From an uncultured Chloroflexus sp. (GTDB taxonomy: Bacteria; Chloroflexota; Chloroflexia; Chloroflexales; Chloroflexaceae), in the NCBI RefSeq assembly GCF_937951745.1, contig NZ_CALFBQ010000073.1:1-64000 (forward strand): DNA of 64,000 bases, in the 5' to 3' direction. Below the pieces are notes generated by a model. The model was not told the DNA's origin and did not search any database. It worked only from the letters and a program-made list of their open reading frames with translations. Each line of letters begins with the position of its first letter. Positions within the stretch are counted from its first letter, which is position 1. The translations under genes and the position numbers were made by a program. Shown piece after piece: positions 44,314-52,357 of this stretch.

Positions 44314-45606
44314 ATGACCCTGCTTGAATTGACGCTAACGGTGGCTACGGTAGTGCTGGCGGTGAGCTTGATCCTCAGCGTCCGCCGTTGGCGTCGGTTC
44401 GAGCGTAAGCTGGCCACAAGCGCCGCTACGTCGTCTCTTGCCTCGCCTGAGCCGCAACAGGATTACCTGATGATTTCGTCTGACCCTGCGCCGGAAACGC
44501 AGACTGATCCCGTTCCCGCACTACTCGTTCCCCACCACCAGCCCCTATTCCTTGCGCTGGCCCGAGCTGTTGATGCCGGCGTGATTGTGGTTGATGCCGA
44601 GCGCCAGATCGTATTTCACAATGAAGCGGCGATCCATCTGCTAGCTGGGCAAGGGAGCGCAACCGACAGCGGCTTAATTACGCTCTTGCGCGATCACCAA
44701 GCCGATCGGTTGGCGCGCGATGTGATCGCCGATGGTGAACGGCGGGAATTGACGATTCGCCCGCTGGCGACCGGTCGCACCTTGCATTTGCATTACGAGC
44801 CGCTGATCGTCCAAACTGGCCCGCCGGAAGGGGCGTTAATCGTTATTCGCGACCTGACCCAGATTAGCATGCTCGAACGGGCGCGGCGCGATTTGGTGGC
44901 GAACGTCTCGCACGAGTTGCGCACCCCGCTTGCTTCGCTCAAGTTGCTGGTGGAGACATTGCAATCGGCGCCGCCGCCCGATATTGCCGGAAGGATGTTG
45001 GGGCAGATGGCGCAAGAGATCGATGCGGTGACGCAATTGGTTGATGAATTGCACGAACTCTCGCGGCTTGAGTCGGGACGGGTGTCGCTCAAGTTAGCGC
45101 CGCTAGCGGTTGGGCCGGTGATCGAGCGAGCTGTGGAACGCATCCGGCCACAGGCCGATCGGAAACAGCAGACCATTTGCATCGAGTCGGCGCATGATTT
45201 GCCACCAGCGCTGATGGATAGCGACCGGATTGGGCAGGTGTTGCTCAATTTGCTGCACAATGCAGTGAAGTTCACCCCCGAAGGCGGCACAATCTCGGTT
45301 ACGGCCAAGGTGTTGTATATCGCGGTTGACGATCCGCCTTCGCGCGAGGATCGTCCGCCGCATCCCGCCGGCACGTGGGTGCTGATTAGCGTCAGCGATA
45401 CCGGCATTGGCATTCCAAGCCGCGAGTTGCGCCGGATTTTTGAGCGTTTCTACAAAGTCGACCGGGCGCGCACCCGTCACGCTGGTGGCACCGGCTTGGG
45501 CTTGGCGATCGCCAAGCATCTGATCGAAGGGCACGGTGGCCGGATCTGGGCCAGCAGCCAAGAAGGGCACGGATCGACCTTCTGGTTTACGCTGCCGGCG
45601 GCGTGA
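44314..45606 (+). CDS. PhoR-like sensor histidine kinase
   Basis: 430 residues. One N-terminal membrane helix (TLTVATVVLAVSLILSVRRW), a PAS domain at about 80-190 (DAGVIVVDAERQIVFHNEAA), HisKA with the phospho-His in NVSHELRTPLASLK, and HATPase with NLLHNAVKFTPEGG, VSDTGIGIPSRELRRIFERF and GGTGLGLAIAKHL. There is no extracellular sensor loop, so it likely senses an intracellular or membrane signal. It pairs with the upstream OmpR-type regulator. No phosphate transport gene is nearby, so the stimulus is open. Confidence 0.92.
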   Translation: MTLLELTLTVATVVLAVSLILSVRRWRRFERKLATSAATSSLASPEPQQDYLMISSDPAPETQTDPVPALLVPHHQPLFLALARAVDAGVIVVDAERQIVFHNEAAIHLLAGQGSATDSGLITLLRDHQADRLARDVIADGERRELTIRPLATGRTLHLHYEPLIVQTGPPEGALIVIRDLTQISMLERARRDLVANVSHELRTPLASLKLLVETLQSAPPPDIAGRMLGQMAQEIDAVTQLVDELHELSRLESGRVSLKLAPLAVGPVIERAVERIRPQADRKQQTICIESAHDLPPALMDSDRIGQVLLNLLHNAVKFTPEGGTISVTAKVLYIAVDDPPSREDRPPHPAGTWVLISVSDTGIGIPSRELRRIFERFYKVDRARTRHAGGTGLGLAIAKHLIEGHGGRIWASSQEGHGSTFWFTLPAA

Positions 45607-45609
45607 CGG

Positions 45610-46368
45610 TCACGCACTGCGGACAAAGAACCATACCGTCAACCCGATACTAATGACCACCACGGCTATGCGCACCCGGCGGGCATCGATCCGGCGGGCA
45701 ATCGCCGCGCCGCCATAGCCGCCGGCGATCGCGCCAATCGTCATGATCAGGGCCGGCAGCCACGCGATCAAGCCGGTTGTAACAAAGGTCGCTACGGCAA
45801 TCCCGTTGACCAGCGCCGCCTGCAACGTTTTGAGTGCATTCATGCGGTGAATGTTATCGTAACCAAGCAGAGCTAGCGCAGCTAGCGTGAGAATGCCCAA
45901 TCCGGCACCAAAAAAGCCACCGTAAATGGCAATGGCAAGGTAGATAACGACAACCAGCCAGCGCTGGCCGTTGCCTTTGCCGACCGTCCGTTGCGCAAGG
46001 CGGGTAATCTGCGGGCTAAAGGTGAAGACCAGCGTGGCGAAGAGTAGCAGATATGGGATCAGCGCGGTAAAGCGCCGCTCATCGGTGTAGAGCAACAAGA
46101 TTGCGCCGAGCAACCCGCCGAGCAGACTTAAGCCGCTAAAGAGCCAAATATCGCGTTGTTGGCCGCGCAGTTCACGCCGGTATGCGCCGATGCTGGCCAG
46201 CGTGCCCGGCCACAGCGCCAGCGCGTTGGTGGCATTAGCCACAATTGGCGGCACGCCGGCCACCAAAAGCGCGGGGAACGAGAAAAAACTGCCGCCGCCG
46301 GCAATCGCGTTCAGTGCGCCGGCCAGCAGTGCGGCGGTGAAGATAAGGAGCAGGTCGAAGAATTCCAT
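45610..46368 (-). CDS. TSUP (TauE/SafE) family membrane permease
   Basis: 252 residues, about eight membrane helices in two related halves. The first half has the typical GGGSFFSFPALLVAGVPP-IVANATNALALWPG; the second GGFFGAGLGILTLAAL and MNALKTLQAALVNGIA. The family moves sulfite, sulfoacetate, taurine-derived or other organic anions. AAGGG lies about 9 nt before ATG 46368. The GntR gene directly upstream and a candidate operator in its 5' region suggest substrate-controlled expression. Confidence 0.88.
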   Translation of the reverse strand: MEFFDLLLIFTAALLAGALNAIAGGGSFFSFPALLVAGVPPIVANATNALALWPGTLASIGAYRRELRGQQRDIWLFSGLSLLGGLLGAILLLYTDERRFTALIPYLLLFATLVFTFSPQITRLAQRTVGKGNGQRWLVVVIYLAIAIYGGFFGAGLGILTLAALALLGYDNIHRMNALKTLQAALVNGIAVATFVTTGLIAWLPALIMTIGAIAGGYGGAAIARRIDARRVRIAVVVISIGLTVWFFVRSA

Positions 46369-46388
46369 TTGCACTAACCCTTTTAATT

Positions 46389-46405
46389 CATCAGATCATC
46401 AGATG
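46389..46405. promoter_or_regulatory. Candidate GntR operator upstream of the TSUP gene
   Basis: CATCAGATC (46389-46397) overlapping CATCAGATG (46397-46405). The CATCAGATG word, or its complement CATCTGATG, occurs again at 47129-47137 and 47187-47195 around the same regulator gene. Position 21-37 nt before the TSUP start codon suits repression. Confidence 0.55.
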
Positions 46406-46422
46406 TTTTTGTAGACAAAAAA

Positions 46423-47103
46423 TCATGCGTCACTGGTGTGGTGACTTAGCGTTGCTTCGTGACGAGCTAGAATCTGGCGGGTCACGGCGACCGCCGCTGC
46501 GGCATCACCTGCTGCAATCGCCGCGACCAGATCGACGTGGGAGCGGTCATCAGCGGCTGGCGCGGCGGCGTCCCACAACACGCCGAGCGCGTCGTGGAGC
46601 GTGACGGCAAACATCCGGTACAGATCGCTGAGCATCGGGTTGTGGGTCGCGCGGGCAATTGCGCAGTGCAACTCGATGTCGGCAGCAAGCGCAGTGGCGG
46701 TATCGCCATTAGTCAGCGCCGCCGAGCGCGCCGCCAACCAGCGCTGGATTTCGGCCAGATCATCGTCGTTGCGCCGTTCGGCGGCCAATGCCACGACTTC
46801 CAGCTCTAATGCTCGTCGCACCTCATGCACCTCTTGCACTTTTGCCTGCCGCAGCCGCGCAGCCAACGGTTCGGCGATGGCCGTGGCGCGCACGTAGGTG
46901 CCATCGCCTTGGCGCACTTCGAGCAAGCCTTCGTGGGCTAGCGCCCGAATCGCCTCGCGCACCGTGGAGCGCCCGACGCCGAGCTGCGCCATGAGTTGGG
47001 GTTCGGGTGGCAACCGACTGCCGACCGGGTATGCTTGTGTCTTGAGTTGCTGTCGCAGGTAGTCAATGACCTGTTCAACTAACCGTTGCCGAGAAAGGGA
47101 CAT
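46423..47103 (-). CDS. FadR-subfamily GntR transcriptional regulator
   Basis: 226 residues. N-terminal winged helix (DYLRQQLKTQAYPVGSRLPP, ELMAQLGVGRSTVREAIRAL-AHEGLLEVRQGDGTYV) and a C-terminal FCD ligand-binding domain with metal/ligand histidines (ADIELHCAIARATHNPML, and a late RHEATLSHH). FCD regulators usually bind a small organic acid. GAGGTG lies 4 nt before ATG 47103. It sits 54 nt upstream of the TSUP permease on the same strand; the pair probably forms a transporter with its own control. Confidence 0.92.
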   Translation of the reverse strand: MSLSRQRLVEQVIDYLRQQLKTQAYPVGSRLPPEPQLMAQLGVGRSTVREAIRALAHEGLLEVRQGDGTYVRATAIAEPLAARLRQAKVQEVHEVRRALELEVVALAAERRNDDDLAEIQRWLAARSAALTNGDTATALAADIELHCAIARATHNPMLSDLYRMFAVTLHDALGVLWDAAAPAADDRSHVDLVAAIAAGDAAAAVAVTRQILARHEATLSHHTSDA

Positions 47104-47128
47104 AAGCACCTCTGCGAAAAAATCATAT

Positions 47129-47137
47129 CATCTGATG
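47129..47137. promoter_or_regulatory. Candidate GntR operator (autoregulatory)
   Basis: CATCTGATG, the pseudo-palindrome CATC-N-GATG, 26 nt upstream of the GntR start codon. Same word as at 46397 and 47187. Confidence 0.5.
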
Positions 47138-47186
47138 TGTTAGTTTACGCTCCTCGGTAGGTGTTTGTCAACTAGCATAACTTGCT

Positions 47187-47195
47187 CATCAGATG
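47187..47195. promoter_or_regulatory. Candidate GntR operator near galT
   Basis: CATCAGATG in the intergenic region between the divergent GntR regulator and galT, 50 nt from the site at 47129-47137 and 66 nt upstream of the galT start. The spacing would allow looping or shared control of galT. Confidence 0.45.
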
Positions 47196-47261
47196 CATTG
47201 CGGCTACAATACAAAGCATAGCGCAACGCTGCGGCTAACCGTCCGCTGTGGAGCAAGCCTC

Positions 47262-48251
47262 ATGTCCGAATTACGGCAGAATATTGCCACCCGCGAATGG
47301 GTGATCATTGCCAGTGAACGTGCGCGCCGTCCTAATGCCTTTACCGAAACCCGCCAGCAGCCGCTCACTGCCGAACGTCCGCCCCATGATCCGCACTGCC
47401 CCTTCTGCGTTGGTAATGAAGAACTCGATCTTGAAGTTGAGCGTTATCCGGCGACAGGCTCGTGGCAGTTGCGGATTGTGCGCAACAAGTATCCGGCCCT
47501 GCATGATCACGGGCCGGTGGTGCGCCATTTTGACGGAGTGCGGCGCACGATCAGCGGTTATGGCTATCACGAAGTGCTGGTCGAGCACCCGAATCACAAC
47601 ACGACGCTCGGACTCATGACCCATGATGAGGTACGGTCTGTGCTGGCCGTCTATCTGAGCCGTGGGCGAGCGATGAGCACTGATCCGCGGATTGAGCAGA
47701 TTGTCATTTTTAAGAATCACGGCGAACGGGCCGGTGCCTCGTTGCAACATCCGCACAGCCAGATAATGGCTGTGCCGGTAGTACCCAGCGACATTCGCCA
47801 CCGGATCGAAGAGGCGCGCCGGTTTTTTGATGATACTGGCCAGTGTGTGTTTTGCACGATGCTGGCCGATGAAGTGGCCCGCAATGAGCGGATAGTCTAT
47901 GCGAATGATGAGTTTGTCGCGTTTGTGCTCTACGCTGCTTCTTCGCCGTTTCACCTCTGGATTTTGCCGCGCAAGCATCGGGCGAGTTTTTTCCATCTTG
48001 ACGAATCTGAACTTGGTGGCTTAGCCGACGTGGTGCGCGAGGTCTTTCACCGGCTCTACTACCGGCTCAACGACCCCGATTTTAATCTGGTGCTCCGCTC
48101 GACGCCAGCCAAAGAGCCAGAAAACGGCTATTTTCATTGGTATCTGGCTGTCGTGCCGCGCCTGTCGTACATGGCCGGGTTTGAGATGGGCAGCGGCATT
48201 TTTATTAATCCCAGCATTCCCGAAGCGTGCGCGGCGTTTTTACGTGAATGA
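47262..48251 (+). CDS. galT: Galactose-1-phosphate uridylyltransferase
   Basis: 329 residues. Leloir-pathway enzyme exchanging UMP between UDP-glucose and galactose-1-phosphate. Zinc-type Cys pair in DPHCPFCVGNE, the nucleophile His in ASLQHPHSQIMAVP (HPHxQ), FCTMLADEV, and the C-terminal DFNLVLRSTP with NGYFHWYLAVVPRL. GGAG lies about 9 nt before ATG 47262; codons back to 47193 lack a family match. No galK or galE adjoins. Confidence 0.93.
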   Translation: MSELRQNIATREWVIIASERARRPNAFTETRQQPLTAERPPHDPHCPFCVGNEELDLEVERYPATGSWQLRIVRNKYPALHDHGPVVRHFDGVRRTISGYGYHEVLVEHPNHNTTLGLMTHDEVRSVLAVYLSRGRAMSTDPRIEQIVIFKNHGERAGASLQHPHSQIMAVPVVPSDIRHRIEEARRFFDDTGQCVFCTMLADEVARNERIVYANDEFVAFVLYAASSPFHLWILPRKHRASFFHLDESELGGLADVVREVFHRLYYRLNDPDFNLVLRSTPAKEPENGYFHWYLAVVPRLSYMAGFEMGSGIFINPSIPEACAAFLRE

Positions 48252-48426
48252 GGCAGATACGCTGGCAATTTGTGTGATTTCTAGTACATATTTGCAATTC
48301 GATAGCTTGCCTATTATTGCTGCAACAATAATTCAAAGATCGGTTATACTAACGTTTAACTACTTGGAGACAAGAGGTTCAGGCTAAGGTGCCAGTTGTT
48401 GCCCATGCCAAAGGAGTTCTGCTGCT

Positions 48427-49440
48427 ATGACCGGCGCATTCCCACTTAGCGACGAAACAATCAAAGCCCTTGCGCCGTGTGATTTGCCGTTCTTGCGCCA
48501 CGATCCCTTCGTGCGCAGCGTGAGCAGCATCAGCATCACCGCCTTGCCGGAAAACGTGCAGCCGGTGGTGCGGCGTCTGTATGATACGTTGCTCGCTATT
48601 TTTAGCCGATTTGACCAGATGCGTCGGGTTAAGCTCGACGAATTGCGCCAGTTTTTGCACGAGACGGGATGGCACGATTTGATGCATGAACTGCGTGGTA
48701 TTTCGCTCAGCCGGCACGATCCGGTGTTAGGGCAGGTGATCCACGATATTCGCGGCGGGTCGTTGCAAGCATTGGCGCTGCAATTGCAACTGATCGAATT
48801 CGAGCAGGCGCAGCCTGTTGATGTTGAACGAATCTATCTGCTGGTGCGCGATCACCTCAAGATTATGCGCAACTGCGTGCCCGATCTCGATCCGGTGCGC
48901 ACGGCGCGCGATATTGAATTGCGCACTCATGGCGTTGATCTGTTGCTAGAAAAGTGGCAGCAAGCCGATTATCGCTTGCCCGACGGCACGGCCCAGATTG
49001 TGGTGGATGCGCGCTACAACGGTGTCGTCGCTGACCGCTGCGTCGAGTTCTCGGCCCTCGATCGGGTGATCTACAACCTGATCAATAACGCAACTCGCCA
49101 CAGCGCCGATCACCGGGTGATGGTCGGCATTTACCCCCTTTTCGATTGCTCGTCGCCAAGTTTGCGCTTTGTCGTAGCAAACCGGATCGATCCGCTGCAA
49201 CGCAGCGCGCTCGATCAGCGCTTTGGCCAGCAGTGGAGCAATCTGTTCCGCGGCGGCTTTACGTTCAGCAGCGATGGTAGCAAGGGGCACGGCTTTGGTT
49301 TGGCGATTTGCGCCGAGCTAGTGGCGAATGCGTATGGTCTGCCCAATGGGCTCGCGGCAATTGCCGGTAACTATGTTGGTGCGATTCCTCATGGCGATCT
49401 GTTTGTGGCTTGGTTCCACTGGCCGATCGCAGCGCCCTAA
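48427..49440 (+). CDS. Soluble histidine-kinase-like protein
   Basis: 337 residues, no membrane segment. The phospho-acceptor region is LGQVIHDIRGGSLQALALQL (H-box HDIRGG), followed by an ATPase domain with an N-box YNLINNATRHS, a degenerate middle part and a G-box GSKGHGFGLAICAEL. The N-terminal about 100 residues (LPENVQPVVRRLYDTLLAIF, RRVKLDELRQFLHETGWHDLM) have no known sensor fold. AAGGAG is 10 nt before ATG 48427. No response regulator lies next to it, so it is an orphan kinase or a regulator that lost enzyme function. Confidence 0.78.
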   Translation: MTGAFPLSDETIKALAPCDLPFLRHDPFVRSVSSISITALPENVQPVVRRLYDTLLAIFSRFDQMRRVKLDELRQFLHETGWHDLMHELRGISLSRHDPVLGQVIHDIRGGSLQALALQLQLIEFEQAQPVDVERIYLLVRDHLKIMRNCVPDLDPVRTARDIELRTHGVDLLLEKWQQADYRLPDGTAQIVVDARYNGVVADRCVEFSALDRVIYNLINNATRHSADHRVMVGIYPLFDCSSPSLRFVVANRIDPLQRSALDQRFGQQWSNLFRGGFTFSSDGSKGHGFGLAICAELVANAYGLPNGLAAIAGNYVGAIPHGDLFVAWFHWPIAAP

Positions 49441-49585
49441 GCGCATCCGTGTCAATGGTTGAGCCTAGAGCCTGTTATGTACGTTCGACCATAACGGGAA
49501 TGAACCGCTTCCGTATGAGGAGCGCACTGGCCAGCACATGCACTCCGGCGAACGCACGCCATTCATGGACGAGCGCGGTGCGCTG

Positions 49586-49616
49586 AGTAGAGACGGTGCA
49601 TTGCACCGTCTCTACT
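49586..49616. repeat. Palindrome GTAGAGACGGTGCA
   Basis: AGTAGAGACGGTGCA and TGCACCGTCTCTACT form a perfect stem around a central T. It has the same layout as the palindrome at 10871-10905. Confidence 0.65.
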
Positions 49617-49665
49617 GGGAGACGGTGGGCCACGGCGGCAGATCGGTGGGCAGCATGCGCGTTGG

Positions 49666-49690
49666 AGCGACGTTGCATTGCAACGTCGCT
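49666..49690. repeat. Palindrome AGCGACGTTGCA
   Basis: AGCGACGTTGCA and TGCAACGTCGCT form a perfect stem around a central T, 50 nt after the previous one and with the same TGCATTGCA centre. Confidence 0.65.
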
Positions 49691-49906
49691 ACGCCCGTGT
49701 GAATGCTCCAACGCCATCCATTCACAACCTCACGCAGCGAGTGGTCGCGCTGCGGGGCGTCTTTAGTTATGAAGGTCAGGTAGAGAGCGATGAAGGCTCA
49801 CATCGCGTGGATAGGGTTGGTGTGTCATGCTGAACGCATCCCACGTTTATCTCCGAAGTGCGTAACAGGCTCTAGACAATGGCGTCTAGGCTCGTTGGGT
49901 TTGTTC

Positions 49907-50362
49907 CCCCCTCCCGTTTACCGGATCGGTTTTCTGGAAATGCACGATACTGCCGACTGCAACCCGCTGGCCGACGGCTTACGCGGCTCGCGACTAGTGC
50001 AGGCGCTGTGGGCCGTGATGCTGTTCAGTGGCTTAACGCCGGCCACGTGGAACGGGCAGGAGATTGCCGATCATCACATCTTGCCGCGCCTGCTCAACCT
50101 CTGGCAGCGTGAACCGGCACTCCGCCACGGCGCTATCGATTGGTGTGCCTTCAGCAGTGTACCCAGTGACATCGTAGCGATTCGCCGCATGCTCGGTAAG
50201 CGTAGTCTTGTCGGGGTGGTCAATCTTGGCGCATTACTTAGCTGCCTTGTCATCGCACAACAACTCGGCGCTGAACTGCTTGGTCTATTCCCGCTCAGTC
50301 GTGAGCGCCGCGGCGTGAGTGAGGAATTACGGTTGGCAGCATTTGGGGTTTGTTACTTCGAG
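49907..50362 (+). pseudogene. Truncated copy of the GH13-like gene (3' fragment)
   Basis: About 152 codons matching the C-terminal part of the full gene at 53384-55441, but on the opposite strand. From YRIGFLEMHDTADCNPL through RHGAIDW there is one visible difference in about 80 residues; after that (CAFSSVPSDIVAIRRMLGK onward) identity falls sharply although the frame stays open to a matching end (LRLAAFGVCYFEE). It has no start codon or 5' part of its own. The copy is joined on the left to the 411-bp element and on the right to a palindrome (50385-50407). Confidence 0.85.
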
Positions 50363-50384
50363 GAAAAAACCGCGTCACGAGGTA

Positions 50385-50407
50385 GAGGCGTAGCCCTGCT
50401 ACGCCTC
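50385..50407. repeat. Palindrome GAGGCGTAGC
   Basis: GAGGCGTAGC (50385-50394), loop CCT, GCTACGCCTC (50398-50407). It separates the GH13 fragment from the 3' end of the minus-strand lipoprotein and may terminate the latter. Confidence 0.6.
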
Positions 50408-50416
50408 CGCGACGGC

Positions 50417-51052
50417 TTACGGCTTGACCCGCGGCCCCATCTGCAATTCGCATAAGAACGGCGGTTGGTTATCGCCGCTATGGTAGGGGTAGAGCTGATC
50501 GCCAACCCGCAATAGAATCCGCAAGCCGTCAATTAACACCTGAATGTAGGCCATGCCGGGCCGCGGGCAACCGAGCGAACCATCAGACCACGTCACTGCC
50601 TCGACCGAAGCTACCTCAATCGCAGCGACATCAATCCCCAACCGCTGGGCCAAATCTTGCTTCGCCGCATCGATTTGGCGTTGGACAAAGCCATCAAACG
50701 GCGGCGTCAGCGGCTGAGCATTCGGTGCGGGAGCCGGCGGAATCGACATAGGGGTCTCCTTGATCGGTAAAACTGTTGGCACCAGCGTTGCCGCCGGCGC
50801 AGCAGTGGGCAGCAGAGCAGCCGGTGTCTCGGTAGGGGCGGGAGCCGGCGATTCGGTTGGACTATCAGGCAACCGCGTCGCCGTTGGTTCAACGTTCGCC
50901 GGCGGAGCAGCATCGCGCGTGGCTGCTGGCGGCTGAGTGGGAACAGGCTGATCAGGCGTGGCGGTAGGTTGGGCCGGCGCTGACGTGGTAGCGGCACTAC
51001 AGGCGGTAAGCGATAGCGAAGCGATGATTATGATCAAGAGTAACGTGCGCAT
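50417..51052 (-). CDS. Predicted lipoprotein with Pro/Thr-rich spacer
   Basis: 211 residues. Lipoprotein signal peptide RTLLLIIIIASLSLTAC (Cys at about 18), a long Pro/Ala/Thr spacer (about 20-110), and a compact C-terminal domain: IDAAKQDLAQRLGIDVAAIE, VEAVTWSDGSLGCPRPGMAY, LRVGDQLYPYHSGDNQPPFLC. The WSDGSLGCPxPG block with a second late Cys is a conserved small domain I recognise only as a domain of unknown function. ATG 51052 starts the signal peptide; an ATG 6 nt earlier is possible. It is divergent from the sigma-factor locus with a 436-nt AT-rich gap. Confidence 0.75.
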   Translation of the reverse strand: MRTLLLIIIIASLSLTACSAATTSAPAQPTATPDQPVPTQPPAATRDAAPPANVEPTATRLPDSPTESPAPAPTETPAALLPTAAPAATLVPTVLPIKETPMSIPPAPAPNAQPLTPPFDGFVQRQIDAAKQDLAQRLGIDVAAIEVASVEAVTWSDGSLGCPRPGMAYIQVLIDGLRILLRVGDQLYPYHSGDNQPPFLCELQMGPRVKP

Positions 51053-51325
51053 AGGCAATCCCTTGCAATCAGAAAACTGCTCTGATGAGATGACGCGAAA
51101 AGGAGGCAGAGAGTTCCCAGCGGCAGCAACAACCTAAGCAAATGAAACCACTTTAATGATCACTGATGCGCTTAAGCTACATTCCATTGAGCTGGGCAGG
51201 GTAAGATCACCGTCGCCAATTGATAACGTCTCATCTTATCAAATTATCATTGTAGTGATTTGCTTTCAGGTGAGGCCTAAAATCGATATATTGAAATGCT
51301 ATCTCAATGAAAATTTTGCAAAAAA

Positions 51326-51359
51326 TGTTACCGTTTTCAAACCTTTCGTAGTGTATACT
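51326..51359 (+). promoter_or_regulatory. Bipartite promoter motif of the ECF sigma gene
   Basis: TGTTACCGTTTT (51326-51337), 15 nt, GTATACT (51353-51359). The same two blocks with the same 15-nt spacer occur before the second copy (52207-52240), while the spacer sequences differ completely. This conservation suggests a selected promoter, probably read by the sigma factor itself. TTTTGCAAAAA directly precedes it in copy one; copy two keeps a similar stretch. Confidence 0.65.
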
Positions 51360-51488
51360 CCCTACTACCGGCACTCAGATAATCCACCGAAAGGAGGCAC
51401 GACCTTCATCACCCACCGCTCTGGCGAGCGGCACAGAGAGCGCTTACGTTTTGGCATTCGCGTGTTTGTAGCTTGCGGAGTTTGTGCA

Positions 51489-52070
51489 ATGACCGTTCCA
51501 TCCCACCACGACCTGATTACCGGACTTCAACAACGCGACCCGCAGATCGTGAGCTGGATCTATGAAACTTACGGGCCCCGCGTCTATCACTACCTGTGCC
51601 GCCGCTTGGGTGATGCCGAATTGGCCCGTGACGCCCACAGCGAGGTCTTTATCCGCCTGCTCGAACGGGCCACCCACTATGAAGACCGCGGTCTCCCCCT
51701 CACCGCGTGGCTGTTTCATCTTGCCCGTGATCAGGCCGCGAATATCCGCCGCCGGGCCGGACGTTTCGTACCGCTTGAAGCGGGCAACACCGAGCACGAC
51801 GGCGACCCCGAAACTCTCCTCGCCCCACAGTGGGACTGGGAGCACCTTCAGTACGTGCTGGCTGCCCTGCCCGACCACTACCGGCGCGTGCTCTGGCTCC
51901 GCTTCGGCTATGACCTGTCCCTCGAAGAAACGGCCCGCCAACTCGGTTGCACTGTCTCCGCCGCCAAAGCCCTCCAGCACCGAGCAATGATCCTTGCCCG
52001 CAAACTGGTGCGCGAGCAGCCAGAGCTGATCCCCAACCCGCGCCGGACGTATCAGCCACCGATGGCGTAG
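51489..52070 (+). CDS. ECF-type RNA polymerase sigma factor
   Basis: 193 residues. Region 2 covers about 10-80 (PQIVSWIYETYGPRVYHYLC, ELARDAHSEVFIRLLERATHY, LPLTAWLFHLARDQAANIRR), a short linker about 85-110, and region 4 from YVLAALPDHYRRVLWLRFGY to LSLEETARQLGCTVSAAKALQHRA with the recognition helix. GGAG lies 9 nt before ATG 51489. There is no anti-sigma gene next to it. Upstream lies a conserved bipartite promoter motif that also fronts the duplicate copy. The C-terminus (PELIPNPRRTYQPPMA) is lost in that copy. Confidence 0.88.
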   Translation: MTVPSHHDLITGLQQRDPQIVSWIYETYGPRVYHYLCRRLGDAELARDAHSEVFIRLLERATHYEDRGLPLTAWLFHLARDQAANIRRRAGRFVPLEAGNTEHDGDPETLLAPQWDWEHLQYVLAALPDHYRRVLWLRFGYDLSLEETARQLGCTVSAAKALQHRAMILARKLVREQPELIPNPRRTYQPPMA

Positions 52071-52206
52071 TAATGAGGGAGGGGGAACAGGGAGATAGGG
52101 GGCTGGGGGAAGGCGGGCAGGCACGCTGCGCTCGCACCACGAACTCTTTACGCGGAGAGAGGCAGCGGTGATGCGCCCTACCCCACCCCAAACATTTTGC
52201 AAAAAC

Positions 52207-52240
52207 TGTTACCGTTTTGCCCTGTGTACTGGCGTATACT
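52207..52240 (+). promoter_or_regulatory. Bipartite promoter motif of the second sigma copy
   Basis: TGTTACCGTTTT (52207-52218), 15 nt, GTATACT (52234-52240), identical blocks and spacing to 51326-51359. Flanking sequence has diverged strongly, and an AGGAGGCACG block (about 52280) is also shared further downstream. Confidence 0.65.
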
Positions 52241-52357
52241 ACGGAGTACCGGCGATTAACGCACTGCGTTATCAAGACAGGAGGCACGTATCCGCGTAAC
52301 CCACCCCGATGGGTACATGTTGGCATTCACGTGTTTGTAGCTTGCGGAGTTTGGGCA

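Larger units (their letters stand above)
49465..49875. mobile_element. 411-bp non-coding element with 13-bp terminal inverted repeats
   Basis: CTAGAGCCTGTTA (49465-49477) and TAACAGGCTCTAG (49863-49875) are perfect inverted repeats. The interior carries two hairpins (49586-49616 and 49666-49690) and no convincing gene, like a MITE or a deleted insertion sequence. No clear target-site duplication is visible. It lies directly before the truncated GH13 copy, at the edge of the rearranged region. Confidence 0.5.

Noticed and set aside
49790-49906. Start of a separate gene for the GH13 fragment at ATG 49790
   Set aside because: Codons before 49907 come from the 411-bp element and unrelated sequence; only the later part is homologous to the full gene.
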